The position numbers and the translations under genes are program-made. Shown piece after piece: positions 8,478-17,185 of a stretch of 64,000 nucleotides of DNA; the stretch's first letter is position 1; each line of letters opens with the position of its first letter. The DNA is taken from NCBI RefSeq assembly GCF_000710915.1, contig NZ_BAUA01000090.1, positions 62,001-126,000 of the forward strand. Reading direction: 5' to 3'. The notes beneath the pieces were generated by a model. It worked only from the letters and a program-made list of their open reading frames with translations, was not told the DNA's origin and ran no database searches. Source of the DNA: Nocardia brasiliensis IFM 10847. Its GTDB lineage: Bacteria; Actinomycetota; Actinomycetes; Mycobacteriales; Mycobacteriaceae.

Positions 8478-9945
8478 GCGAGCTGACTTCGCTGTCGGCG
8501 GCCGAGCTGGCCGACAAGATCCACGGTGGCGAGGTGTCCTCGGTCGCGGTCACCCAGGCGCATCTGGATCGGATCGCCGAGGTCGACGGCGAGTACCACG
8601 CGTTCCTGCACGTGGCGGGGGAGCAGGCGCTCGAGTCGGCCGCCGCGGTGGACGCCGCACTCGCCGCGGCACCGCGCCCGCGTCGCCGCTGGCCGGAGTT
8701 CCGTTGGCGCTCAAGGACGTTTTCACCACCACCGATATGCCGACCACCTGCGGGTCGAAGATCCTCGAGGGCTGGGTCGCGCCCTACGACGCGACGCTGA
8801 CCACGCGGTTGCGCGCGGCGGGCATCCCGATTCTCGGCAAGACCAACATGGACGAGTTCGCGATGGGTTCGTCCACCGAGAACTCGGCCTACGGCCCGAC
8901 CCGTAATCCCTGGGACACCACCAGGATTCCCGGTGGCTCGGGCGGCGGTTCGGCCGCCGCGCTCGCCGCCTACCAGGCGCCGCTGGCCATCGGCACCGAC
9001 ACCGGCGGTTCCATCCGCCAGCCCGCCGCGGTGACGGCGACCGTCGGCACCAAGCCGACCTACGGCACCGTCTCCCGCTACGGCTTGGTCGCCTGTGCGT
9101 CCTCGCTGGACCAGGGCGGGCCCTGCGGCCGGACCGTGCTGGACACCGCGCTGCTGCACGAGGTGATCGCCGGACACGACCCGCGCGACTCCACCTCGCG
9201 CAACGTGCCGGTGCCCCCGGTGGTCGCCGCGGCGCGCGAAGGCGCCAAGGGCGATCTGGGCGGCGTGAAAGTCGGTGTGGTGAAGGAACTGCACTCCGAC
9301 AGCTACCAGCCGGGCGTGCTCGAATCCTTCGACGCCGCGGTCGCGGTGCTCAAGGAACTCGGCGCGGAAGTGATCGAGGTGTCCTGCCCGCACTTCGAAT
9401 ACGCCCTGTCCGCTTACTATCTCGTCATGCCCAGCGAGGTGTCCTCGAACCTCGCCCGGTTCGACGCGATGCGCTACGGCCTGCGCGTCGCCGACGACGG
9501 GCAGCACAGCGCCGAACAGGTGATGGCCGCGACCCGGGCCGCCGGCTTCGGTCCGGAAGTCAAGCGCCGCATCATGATCGGCACCTACGCGCTGTCGTCC
9601 GGGTACTACGACGAGTACTACGGTCAGGCGCTGAAGGTGCGCACGCTGATCGCGCGCGACTTCGACAAGGCCTACGAGCAGGTCGACGTGCTGGTCTCGC
9701 CGACCAGCCCGTTCACCCCGTGGAAGCTGGGCGAGAAGGTCGACGACCCGCTGGCCATGTACCTGTCCGACCTGTGCACCCTGCCCACCAACCTGGCCGG
9801 GCATCCGGCCATGTCGGTGCCGTCCGGGCTGAGCAAGGACGACGGCATGCCGGTCGGCCTGCAGATCATGGCGCCCGCGCTCGCCGACGACCGGCTCTAC
9901 CGGGTCGGCGCGGCCTACGAAGGGGCGCGCGGGCCGATCGCCTGA
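8474..9945 (+). CDS. gatA: Asp/Glu-tRNA amidotransferase subunit A, reading frame broken by an apparent 1-base deletion
   Basis: Amidase subunit that releases ammonia from glutamine for GatB. Residues 1 to ~65 are read from ATG 8474. The rest (LAGVPLALKDVF onward to YEGARGPIA) is in another frame from about 8672. One base missing within the GC-rich run at 8667-8670 accounts exactly for the shift and restores the expected AALAAxTAPASPLAGVP. The catalytic Ser-cisSer-Lys set is intact downstream: LKDVF lysine, GGSGGGSAAA, and GTDTGGSIRQ. The enzyme is essential in relatives, so I think this is a sequencing or assembly error rather than a pseudogene. It follows gatC with a 4-nt overlap. Confidence 0.9.
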
Positions 9946-9947
9946 GC

Positions 9948-9989
9948 GATGTTGCCCGGCGACGATGAGTTCGCCGGCCGGGCAACATC
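9948..9989 (+). terminator. Hairpin terminator after gatA
   Basis: GATGTTGCCCGGC (9948-9960) pairs perfectly with GCCGGGCAACATC (9977-9989) around a 16-nt loop, directly after the gatA stop. No clear U-tract, as is common in actinobacteria. Confidence 0.75.
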
Positions 9990-10113
9990 TTCCGGTCGAT
10001 CACCGGGATCACTGCTGGCGAGCCACGTCAGCAGAGGTCCGCGAATGGGTAAGTCGTCGGGGACCGTTCCGCACCTCGGGCGTGCCCGAGGCGGGTCCAG
10101 ACCTGCGAAGCGG

Positions 10114-10956
10114 TCAAGCGGGCCAGGTGAATTCGGGGTCGGTCAGGTAGTCCTGGCGGCGCTGGTCCAGTGCCATGGTGACCATCTGGTGCGCGCCCGG
10201 GCCGATGACCTTGCGTACCGGCGGATTCGGCATGTTCACGAGGGCGATCAACGCTGCCGCGCCGACTTCCGGTGCGGGCTCCTGCCATTCGGGGTTGTCG
10301 GTGACCGGCGGCGGTGCACTCGGGTCCGGGTAGTCCGGCATGCCGAGGATGCCGGCGCGCAGTCCCTCGTACGCCGGTAGTCCGCTGCCGAACTGCATGC
10401 TCGACTTCGCCCAGTCGGTGTCGAAACCGCCCATCTGCGCGAGGGTGACCGAGATGCCGAAGGGGCGCAGTTCGTCGGCCAGTGAAGCGCTGAAACCTTC
10501 CAGCGCCCACTTGCTCGCGTTGTACATGCCGAACAGCGGGAGGCTGCCCACCGCGCCCACCGTCGAGATCTGCACGATGTGGCCGGCGCCCTGTGCGCGC
10601 AGATGCGGCACCGCGGCCTGCGAAACCCAGAGCGCACCATAGAAGTTGGTGTCCATCTGGTCGCGGATCTGCACTTCGGTGAGTTCCTCGATCGCGCCGA
10701 CCAGGCCGTAGCCCGCGTTGTTCACGATCACGTCGATCGTGCCCATCAGCGCGAACGCCTTGTCCACCGTGGCGATCACGTTCGCGCGATCGCGAACATC
10801 CAACGGCAGCACGGTGAGTCGCTCCTCGGCCAGGTCGGCCATGGTGCGCGGGTCGCGAGCGGTCGCGACGACCCGGTCACCCTCGGCGAGCGCGGCCACC
10901 GTGAAGGCCCGGCCGAGTCCGCGGTTGGCGCCGGTGATGAACCAGGTTCTGGTCAT
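10114..10956 (-). CDS. SDR family oxidoreductase
   Basis: 280 residues. NAD(P)-dependent classical SDR with TGANRGLG at residues ~8-15, VNNAGYG at ~82-88, a serine in QISTVGAVGS and catalytic YNASK near residue 150. Substrate unknown. ATG 10956 is preceded by a GAAAGGATC ribosome site. The promoter region carries two inverted repeats of TetR type, suggesting repression by a TetR-family regulator encoded elsewhere. Confidence 0.85.
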   Translation of the reverse strand: MTRTWFITGANRGLGRAFTVAALAEGDRVVATARDPRTMADLAEERLTVLPLDVRDRANVIATVDKAFALMGTIDVIVNNAGYGLVGAIEELTEVQIRDQMDTNFYGALWVSQAAVPHLRAQGAGHIVQISTVGAVGSLPLFGMYNASKWALEGFSASLADELRPFGISVTLAQMGGFDTDWAKSSMQFGSGLPAYEGLRAGILGMPDYPDPSAPPPVTDNPEWQEPAPEVGAAALIALVNMPNPPVRKVIGPGAHQMVTMALDQRRQDYLTDPEFTWPA

Positions 10957-10984
10957 GTGTCGATCCTTTCGTCGCGAGACGCCC

Positions 10985-11000
10985 CGTCTCGTTGAAGACG
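10985..11000. promoter_or_regulatory. Inverted repeat near the SDR promoter, possible second operator
   Basis: CGTCT (10985-10989), 6 nt, AGACG (10996-11000). The half-sites are the same as in the stronger repeat at 11029-11046 but in the opposite order. Confidence 0.35.
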
Positions 11001-11028
11001 AGCATGCCAGCCGTGCCGAGCAATGTCA

Positions 11029-11046
11029 AGACGAACCGTATCGTCT
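11029..11046. promoter_or_regulatory. TetR-type operator AGACGA-N6-TCGTCT
   Basis: Perfect inverted repeat with 6-nt arms and a 6-nt spacer, about 73-90 nt upstream of the SDR start. Spacing and symmetry fit a TetR-family dimer site; no tetR gene is in the neighbourhood. Confidence 0.5.
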
Positions 11047-11162
11047 CGTTATGGGGATAGGTGACGACCGGGCACTCGTTGCCGCACCCTTTCTGATCTT
11101 CTCACCGGTGTGTCACCCGGCGAGTCGGGGTGCGGGAGGCCGGAGAGGGTGCGGCGGGCGAG

Positions 11163-11606
11163 TCAGTGGGTGTGCAGCGCTTCGGCTCGCTGCTGGATGC
11201 CCGCGGTCATACCGGCGAAGCCGGCCTTCAGGTGCTTGCCGAGTAGGGCGACCACCAGGGGGTGCAGCCAACCGTTCAGTTCGAAATGGGACTCGTAGCG
11301 GGTGCGGTGATCGCCGAGCGGCGTCAGGGTGTGCGACCGCAGGCTGTGCAGGGCGCCGAAGGGGGTCGGCTTCATCGAATAGCTCAGCTCATGCCCCGGC
11401 GTGTGCGAGCGAATCCATTCGCGCTGGCGGCGCGGGCGTCCGCCCAGACGCACAACCATGTCGATCGGTTCACCCGGCACCAGCGAACTCCGGCATTCGC
11501 TGACGAAGGGGTTCCACTCGCCATAGTGTGAAAAGTCGGTGATCACCTGCCAGACCCGCTCGGCGGGCGCGTCGATGTCCACGGAAGCGTCGATGACAAA
11601 GGCCAT
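11163..11606 (-). CDS. SRPBCC-fold (START-like) ligand-binding protein
   Basis: 147 residues. The N-terminus VDIDAPAERVWQVITDF and the following YGEWNPFV are diagnostic of the polyketide cyclase/dehydrase-like SRPBCC superfamily, whose members bind hydrophobic ligands in a helix-grip fold. The C-terminal amphipathic helix (VVALLGKHLKAGFAGMTAGI) is also typical. Start ATG 11606. Ligand unknown. Confidence 0.8.
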   Translation of the reverse strand: MAFVIDASVDIDAPAERVWQVITDFSHYGEWNPFVSECRSSLVPGEPIDMVVRLGGRPRRQREWIRSHTPGHELSYSMKPTPFGALHSLRSHTLTPLGDHRTRYESHFELNGWLHPLVVALLGKHLKAGFAGMTAGIQQRAEALHTH

Positions 11607-11648
11607 GCCGACGATTAGAACACGTTCTACATCGGTTCGGGTTTCGGA

Positions 11649-13208
11649 TCAGCAGGTGCCCATCGCCGTGCCCTGGTCGGTGCCGTAGCGGTGGCCGTGT
11701 CCGGCGGGTGCGTTCAGTGCGGCCAGGAGGTCGGCGGTGGTCTGGATGAAGCTGACCGCCGGCAGCCAGTGCGGCAGGGGTGCGTCCAGGCGGGTGCCGG
11801 TGAGGTCGGGTGCGCGCCAGAGCAGGGCGGGGGACCAGTGGACCACCGGGTCGGAGCTGTTCGCCAGCACGGTTGCGCCGGCCCGGTGCACCTGTCCGGC
11901 GGGTGGTCCGGCCCAGAGCGCGGCGCAGGTCCGGCGATCCTGGTCGGCGTCGTCGGCGAAAACCGAACTGCCGCCGAACGCGCCGAGGCTCTGACCGTAG
12001 AGGTAGAGCCGTGGCTTGTGGTCCAGGGTGCGGATGCGGTCCTCGACGGCGGTGAACAACGCGCGGGCGGCGGTGACCGCCTGATCACGGCCGAATACGA
12101 AGGTGACCCAGCTCGGCGCGAACGAGTACTGCAGGCCGACCAATGCGACATCGCTGCCGAAGCGCTCCTCGAAACCGCGCACGGCGTTCTTGTCGATCCA
12201 GCCCGAACCCGTCGGCACCATCAGCACGAGATGGGACCGGTCGAACGCCCCCGAGCGCTCCAGTTCGCGAACCGCCAGCGCGACACGCGATGCCAAGCTC
12301 GGCGCGGACTCCACCCCGACGTAGACCCGAATTGGTCCGGCGGGCGAGCCACTCACGAACTTGCGCCCCTCGGCCCCGAGCGAGGACCAGCTCACCGCCG
12401 ACCCGGCGCTGCCCGACCTGGTGCTCGAAACCGGCTGCACCAGCGCCGGATCCACCATCGCGTTGGCGCTCGCATACGCCGACTGCCGCCACCCGACCAC
12501 CGTCGGCGCCGCCACGAAATACAGCAGCGCCCCGACCACCGCGGCCAGCGCAACACTGCGCGCCCAACCGAGTTTGCCCAGGGCCCAGCTCACCGCCCGC
12601 GCCCCGCCGACGACCACGCCGACGATCAGCGCGGCTTCGATCAACCACCGCACCCAATACCAAGCCCCGATCGGCGCAGCGTCCATCGCGCTGCGCAACT
12701 GGTTCTGCCAATGCCACGCATGCGCCCCCGTCGCCGCCACGAGCAGAGCCATCCCCGCGAGCAACGGCGCTCGCGCCCCGGCCAGCCGCCGATTGACATC
12801 GAACCCCCGGCGCCGCCCCGCGAATCGAACAATCCCCGCGACCCCCAAGCCGATCACCACCAGCAACGCGGTAAGAATCGCCTGTGCCCCGGCGGTGCGC
12901 GGCAACAACCCGGGCCCCAGCGACACCAGCATCCCGGCCCCCACCCCGAGAGTGGTCCCGACCCGCGGCCGCACCATCCGCCCGACAACACCCGGTACGG
13001 CACGAATCACGTATCGCCACAACCGATTGCGCCCCAGTGCGATCCGCCCACCCCCGGACTCATAACCCGTGGTGGTGACGTCTGCCGTGGTCGTGGTGAC
13101 GGGTTCGCGTGCCGCGGCGGTCGGCGGGGTGGTGCGCGGCCGGTGTGCGCCTTGTTCTACCGGGCGTGGGGATGCGGCTCCGGTGCGGGGTGGGAGTGTG
13201 CTCGTCAT
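11649..13208 (-). CDS. Multi-pass membrane protein with C-terminal alpha/beta-hydrolase domain
   Basis: 519 residues from ATG 13208, chosen because it overlaps the preceding phospholipase stop by 4 nt and follows a Thr/Pro-rich tail-like start. The N-terminal half holds about five hydrophobic segments (for example MLVSLGPGLL, AILTALLVVIGLGVAGIV, SVALAAVVGALLYFVAAPTVVG). The C-terminal half is a hydrolase with the nucleophile elbow YGQSLGAFGG near residue 405. This matches the actinobacterial alpha/beta-hydrolase family with N-terminal membrane helices (DUF2319 type). It is probably an envelope esterase or lipase. Confidence 0.8.
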   Translation of the reverse strand: MTSTLPPRTGAASPRPVEQGAHRPRTTPPTAAAREPVTTTTADVTTTGYESGGGRIALGRNRLWRYVIRAVPGVVGRMVRPRVGTTLGVGAGMLVSLGPGLLPRTAGAQAILTALLVVIGLGVAGIVRFAGRRRGFDVNRRLAGARAPLLAGMALLVAATGAHAWHWQNQLRSAMDAAPIGAWYWVRWLIEAALIVGVVVGGARAVSWALGKLGWARSVALAAVVGALLYFVAAPTVVGWRQSAYASANAMVDPALVQPVSSTRSGSAGSAVSWSSLGAEGRKFVSGSPAGPIRVYVGVESAPSLASRVALAVRELERSGAFDRSHLVLMVPTGSGWIDKNAVRGFEERFGSDVALVGLQYSFAPSWVTFVFGRDQAVTAARALFTAVEDRIRTLDHKPRLYLYGQSLGAFGGSSVFADDADQDRRTCAALWAGPPAGQVHRAGATVLANSSDPVVHWSPALLWRAPDLTGTRLDAPLPHWLPAVSFIQTTADLLAALNAPAGHGHRYGTDQGTAMGTC

Positions 13209-13939
13209 CCTTGGACCCCCTGTGCGGCAGTGGGATTGGTGCGGGTGCGGAGCGTGAGGGCGGCGGCGAGCCCGGCGACGCCGGCGCCGAGGATGCCGAG
13301 GAGCTGCCAGCTGGTGGTGGAGCCGGGGTCGGCGGCGCCGAGGAGGGATTCGGCGACGGGGGCGCCGTAGTCCTGGCGGCGCGAGTTGAGGTCGACGAAG
13401 GTGGCGGCGATCGTCGCCATGGTTTCGCAGCGCGCCCGGGAGAACGTGTCGGCGCGGGCCCCGCACGCCTCGTGCATGTGCCGATCCAGGGTGGCGTCGA
13501 GCGCCTGCCTCGCCCAGGGGCCGAGCGGCTCGCCGTGCTCCTCGGCGTAGCGCAGCAGGTCGTAGCCGAGGTCGTGGGCTTTGCAGGCGGTATCGAATTC
13601 GGCGGGCAGCGTCACCGGCGACGAGCAGTCGCCCTGCGGGTTCACCACCAGTCCGTCGAGTGTGCTCGGCCGATAGCCGAAGCGGGCGGCGAAGTCGTCC
13701 GGAATCGCGGTGAGCGAGCCTGGACCACCGGAGGTCAACTCCGCGACCGCGATTCGTGCCATCGCGCTCTCGGCGGGCCCCGACGAGGCCGCCGCGGCGT
13801 GCGGGGCGGGCGCGAGGAACACGGTGGCCGCCATCGTGGTCAGCGCGGCGGCGGTGACGGCGGCGGCCCGCCGGGCGGTGCGGCTTGCGGCCTGCGCGGG
13901 CCGCGCCGTTGCGGGCCCTGCGGGGGTCGGTGTGCTCAT
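13205..13939 (-). CDS. Secreted or surface phospholipase A2 (prokaryotic PLA2 family)
   Basis: 244 residues. An Ala-rich signal segment (residues ~25-50) precedes a domain with the bacterial PLA2 core FDTACKAHDLGYDLLRY near residues 115-131. Here His-Asp is the catalytic pair and the flanking cysteines form disulfides. A C-terminal hydrophobic helix (LLGILGAGVAGLAAALTL) followed by arginines suggests the enzyme stays anchored outside the membrane. It overlaps the hydrolase gene by 4 nt, so the two make an envelope lipid-hydrolysing operon. The start is supported by TAGCGT 7 nt before ATG 13939. Confidence 0.85.
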   Translation of the reverse strand: MSTPTPAGPATARPAQAASRTARRAAAVTAAALTTMAATVFLAPAPHAAAASSGPAESAMARIAVAELTSGGPGSLTAIPDDFAARFGYRPSTLDGLVVNPQGDCSSPVTLPAEFDTACKAHDLGYDLLRYAEEHGEPLGPWARQALDATLDRHMHEACGARADTFSRARCETMATIAATFVDLNSRRQDYGAPVAESLLGAADPGSTTSWQLLGILGAGVAGLAAALTLRTRTNPTAAQGVQG

Positions 13940-13952
13940 GGACTAGACGCTA
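13940..13952 (-). promoter_or_regulatory. Predicted leaderless -10 element of the phospholipase operon
   Basis: Reading the minus strand, TAGCGT (13952-13947) is followed by 7 nt and ATG 13939. Confidence 0.45.
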
Positions 13953-14093
13953 GGAACGCGCGCCCCTCGCCGACCTCACGCCGAGGACCGGTTTCCGGCG
14001 TGCGGCCCCTGGGTGAGCAGGGCAGATGTCTCGCACCGTGGTACGGGGTGCGAAATCACCCGACGGTATGACGTGTCAGCACGACCCGGTTTC

Positions 14094-14106
14094 TACTGTC
14101 GTAGAC
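14094..14106 (+). promoter_or_regulatory. Predicted leaderless -10 element of the first histidine kinase
   Basis: TACTGT at 14094-14099, 7 nt, ATG 14107. The same hexamer and spacing recur before the lipoprotein gene at 33088. Confidence 0.5.
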
Positions 14107-15324
14107 ATGATGCAGAAGAGTCGTGCCCGGATGAGGCGGATGTCGGGGCAGATGTGGTTCGACACGCTGACCGTTCTCGTCGCCGTCATCTTCTACGCGG
14201 TGGCGTGGCCGACGCTGCATCTCACGCACAGCGTCGCACCCCCGGTGCAGCCGTTCATCGCGGCACTGGCCGCGTTCCCCGTGCTGCTCGTGCGGATCAA
14301 CCCGCCACTGGGCTGGGCGATCTCGGCGGGCTCGGGGATGATCATCGCGCTGGCGATTCCGCATCAGCCGCACAACGAGCTGCCGATGCAGGTCGTGCAC
14401 ATCCTGAGTTTGTTCATCCTGCTGCTCGCGGTGGCGGTGCGCGCGACGCCGCCGATCATCGGTGTCGCGTGGGTCGCGACCTCGCTGCTGCTCGGCACGA
14501 CGATGTCGAATCAGAGCGGCGAGCTGGGCAGCTCGGTGTGGGGCTGGCCGATCGCGCTCGGCGCGGTGGTGCTGTTCGGGCTGCTGGTCCGGTGGCTGGT
14601 GGCCTCGCGCAAGCAGTTGGTGCGCCAGGAAGAGGAGAACGAGGTCGAGCGTGCGCGCCGCGCCATCCTCGAGGAGAAGGCGCGCATCGCCCGCGATCTG
14701 CACGACGTGGTGGCCCACCACATGTCCCTGGTGGTGGTGCAGGCACAGACCGCGCCCTACCGGGTGGAGGGCGTAACCCCTGCCGCCCGAGCCGAATTCG
14801 AGTCCATCGGCGCGACCGCGCGCGAGGCGCTCAACGAGATCCGCGGCATGCTCGGCGTGCTGCGCAGCGACGGCCAGGCCCCGGAGCACACGCCGCAGCC
14901 CAAGGCGGCGGATGTACCGGGCTTGTTCGAGGGCGCGTTGCGTGCGGGCGTGCGGATCGCGTGGACGATCGACGGAGCGCTCGAGTCCGTCCCCGATGCG
15001 CCGGGTCTCGCGCTGTACCGGATCGCGCAGGAGTCGCTGTCGAATGCTTCGCGGCACGCGCCGGAGGCGGCGATCCAGGTGCGGCTACGGGTCGACGGTC
15101 CGGTGCTGGAACTCCTCGTGCACAACGGGCCCAGCGCCTCGGCCGGCAAGCCGATCGGCAACGGCGGGCACGGCATCGCGGGCATGCAGGCCCGTGCCCT
15201 GGCGGTCGGTGGCGAGGTCACCGCGGAGCCGAGCGCGGACGGCGGGTTCACGGTGCACGCCCGGCTGCCGCTGCATCCGGCCGCCTCGCTGGATTCGACG
15301 CTGCTCGGTCAAGCCGGTAACTGA
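14107..15324 (+). CDS. Two-component sensor histidine kinase (HisKA_3/NarX-DesK type)
   Basis: 405 residues. About five N-terminal membrane helices form the sensory part, with almost no extracellular domain. A short coiled coil follows, then the HisKA_3 dimerisation helix with the phospho-accepting histidine in RIARDLHDVVAHHMS (residue ~200), and a GHKL ATPase domain with QESLSNASRHA and GHGIAGM. Start ATG 14107 is preferred to upstream codons because TACTGT lies 7 nt before it. The cognate response regulator is the next gene, 42 nt on. Such intramembrane-sensing kinases often respond to envelope stress; the signal here is unknown. Confidence 0.9.
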   Translation: MMQKSRARMRRMSGQMWFDTLTVLVAVIFYAVAWPTLHLTHSVAPPVQPFIAALAAFPVLLVRINPPLGWAISAGSGMIIALAIPHQPHNELPMQVVHILSLFILLLAVAVRATPPIIGVAWVATSLLLGTTMSNQSGELGSSVWGWPIALGAVVLFGLLVRWLVASRKQLVRQEEENEVERARRAILEEKARIARDLHDVVAHHMSLVVVQAQTAPYRVEGVTPAARAEFESIGATAREALNEIRGMLGVLRSDGQAPEHTPQPKAADVPGLFEGALRAGVRIAWTIDGALESVPDAPGLALYRIAQESLSNASRHAPEAAIQVRLRVDGPVLELLVHNGPSASAGKPIGNGGHGIAGMQARALAVGGEVTAEPSADGGFTVHARLPLHPAASLDSTLLGQAGN

Positions 15325-15354
15325 GCCGTCTCGCTGGTCGGGGCCGGGGCCGCA

Positions 15355-15366
15355 TAGGGTGGTGCG
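15355..15366 (+). promoter_or_regulatory. Possible internal leaderless -10 element of the response regulator
   Basis: TAGGGT at 15355-15360, 6 nt, GTG 15367. The gene may also be read through from the kinase. Confidence 0.35.
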
Positions 15367-16032
15367 GTGGCAATAACCGTGTTGATCGCCGACGACCAGG
15401 CGATGGTGCGGCAGGGCTTCGGCGCCCTGCTCGCCGCCCAGACCGACATCAGCGTGGTGGGCGATGCCCCGGACGGCAAGATCGCGGTGGCCGAGGCCAA
15501 GCGGCTGCGCCCGGATGTGGTGCTGATGGACGTCCGGATGCCGGAGATGAACGGTCTCGACGCGGCCCGCGCGATCCTCGCCGCCGGGTTCGATCCGCCG
15601 GTGCGGGTGCTGATGCTCACCACCTTCGATATCGACGACTACGTGTACGAGGCGCTGAGCATCGGCGCGAGCGGCTTCCTGCTCAAGGACGCGCCCGCGG
15701 AGGAACTCGTGCGCGCCGTCCGGGTGGTCGCCGACGGTCAAGCGCTGCTCGCGCCCACGGTCACCCGCAGGCTTATCGCCGATGTCACCAGCCGCCGCTC
15801 GGCCGCGCGCGCCAAACCCGCGCCCGCGCTGGCCACTCTGACCCCGCGCGAGCGGGAGGTGCTGGAGCTGATCGCGAAGGGCATGTCCAACACCGAGATC
15901 GCGGAAACCTTGTTCGTCGCCGAGCAGACCGTGAAAACCCATGTCTCCAAGGTCTTCTCGAAGCTGAACCTGCGCGATCGGGCGCAGGCCGTCGTGCTCG
16001 CCTACGAATCCGGTCTGGTCGTTCCGGGCTGA
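15367..16032 (+). CDS. NarL/LuxR-family response regulator
   Basis: 221 residues. Receiver domain with the acidic pocket IADDQ, phospho-acceptor Asp in RPDVVLMDVRMPEMNG (~residue 54), conserved Thr (LTTFD) and Lys (LLKDAPAEEL). It is linked to a LuxR-type helix-turn-helix (LTPREREVLELIAKGMSN ... VKTHVSKVFSKL). DNA-binding output partner of the kinase immediately upstream. GTG start; no good ribosome site is visible. Confidence 0.92.
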   Translation: MAITVLIADDQAMVRQGFGALLAAQTDISVVGDAPDGKIAVAEAKRLRPDVVLMDVRMPEMNGLDAARAILAAGFDPPVRVLMLTTFDIDDYVYEALSIGASGFLLKDAPAEELVRAVRVVADGQALLAPTVTRRLIADVTSRRSAARAKPAPALATLTPREREVLELIAKGMSNTEIAETLFVAEQTVKTHVSKVFSKLNLRDRAQAVVLAYESGLVVPG

Positions 16033-16042
16033 CCGGCGCCGC

Positions 16043-16945
16043 TCAGTGCGCGCAGGTGCCGCCGCGCAGTTCGGCCAGGTGCCTGCCGAGCAATACCGCC
16101 AGCCTGCTCAAGATGGCGGTCGAATCCTCATAGGTCCCCGAATCCGCTTGCGCCGCAAGGGCGACGGCCACCATCCCGTTCTGCGTCGGCACCACGCCGA
16201 ACTGGCGGACCGTGTAGATGCCGGTCTCGTCGTCGGGCCCCCAGCCGCCCTTGAACGCGGCGCCTTCGAGATTGCCCAGCCCCCAGGACTGGTCGGGCGT
16301 GATCTCGGCCATGAGCTCGGGCACCTGGAAGGTCTCGGGCAGGCACGGCAGCCGGGACGCGAAGCGCACCTGGTTGGCCAGCGTCCATTCGGTCTGTCCG
16401 AAAGCGGTGTAGTCCAACCTGGTTCGCGGTCCGGCGAGGCCGGTGGTGGAGTCGCCCGCCTCGTCGATCACGTCCTGTACCGCCTGCGCCGCCTCCAGTC
16501 CGTCGCCCAGCGATTCCCACAGTGCTTCGGCGGCGCCGTTGTCGGAGACGGTGATCGCGGCTTCGGCGTTCTCGAAAACGCTCTCGTCCGGGTCGTGCCG
16601 CAGCGCCGCGATGGCCAGCGGCACCTTGATGGTCGACCAGGCGATACCGCTGACCCAGTCGCCGAAGATGGTCATCCGGCCGCCGCCGACCGGCATGATC
16701 GCCAAGCCGACCTGGCCGCCCAGGTTCGGTTGCAGCTGGGTGAAATCGGCCGCCAGCGAATCGGGGATGGACACCGAGAGGCCGGGCCGGAACGATCCGG
16801 CGGTGTCGACGACGACGGCGGGGGGCTCGTCGCGGTCCCGCTCACCGGGCAGCAGTGCGCACGAGGTCACCACGAGCAGCGTGAGCAAAGCGGTCGCGCG
16901 CAAGGCGACGCGATACCCGCGACCTGTTCCCGTCGACTTCACCAC
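16043..16945 (-). CDS. SxxK serine-hydrolase lipoprotein, class A beta-lactamase-like
   Basis: About 300 residues. Start GTG 16945 lies behind a GGGAGGA ribosome site; an upstream ATG at 16993 is less likely. Lipoprotein signal LLTLLVVTSCALLPG gives a lipid-modified Cys near residue 29. The penicillin-binding/beta-lactamase triad is visible: STIK (WSTIKVPLA), SDN (TVSDNGAAEALW) and KGG (FKGGWGPD). It is a close paralogue of the gene at 27457-28347, and both sit beside Ser/Thr kinase genes. It may be a surface peptidase or lactamase-like enzyme; activity on beta-lactams cannot be assumed. Confidence 0.8.
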   Translation of the reverse strand: MVKSTGTGRGYRVALRATALLTLLVVTSCALLPGERDRDEPPAVVVDTAGSFRPGLSVSIPDSLAADFTQLQPNLGGQVGLAIMPVGGGRMTIFGDWVSGIAWSTIKVPLAIAALRHDPDESVFENAEAAITVSDNGAAEALWESLGDGLEAAQAVQDVIDEAGDSTTGLAGPRTRLDYTAFGQTEWTLANQVRFASRLPCLPETFQVPELMAEITPDQSWGLGNLEGAAFKGGWGPDDETGIYTVRQFGVVPTQNGMVAVALAAQADSGTYEDSTAILSRLAVLLGRHLAELRGGTCAH

Positions 16946-17185
16946 GCGTCCTCCCCACCACCCTTGCGTGATCGCTGTTCGTCGGCGGTGCAAAATTTAG
17001 CTCATCGGTCGGCCCCGGTCGATGACCGGGCGTGAGGCCATCATGAACGCCCCACCATAGTTTTGCCGATCGTCGCGAAGAATTCGAAACCGCGTGGCCA
17101 CGGCGTTACCCGCTATGCTCCAGGATCTGAGGGAGCGCAGGGACGCGGCATCGTTAAGCCGCGGTGAAAATCGGAAGGGACCGTA

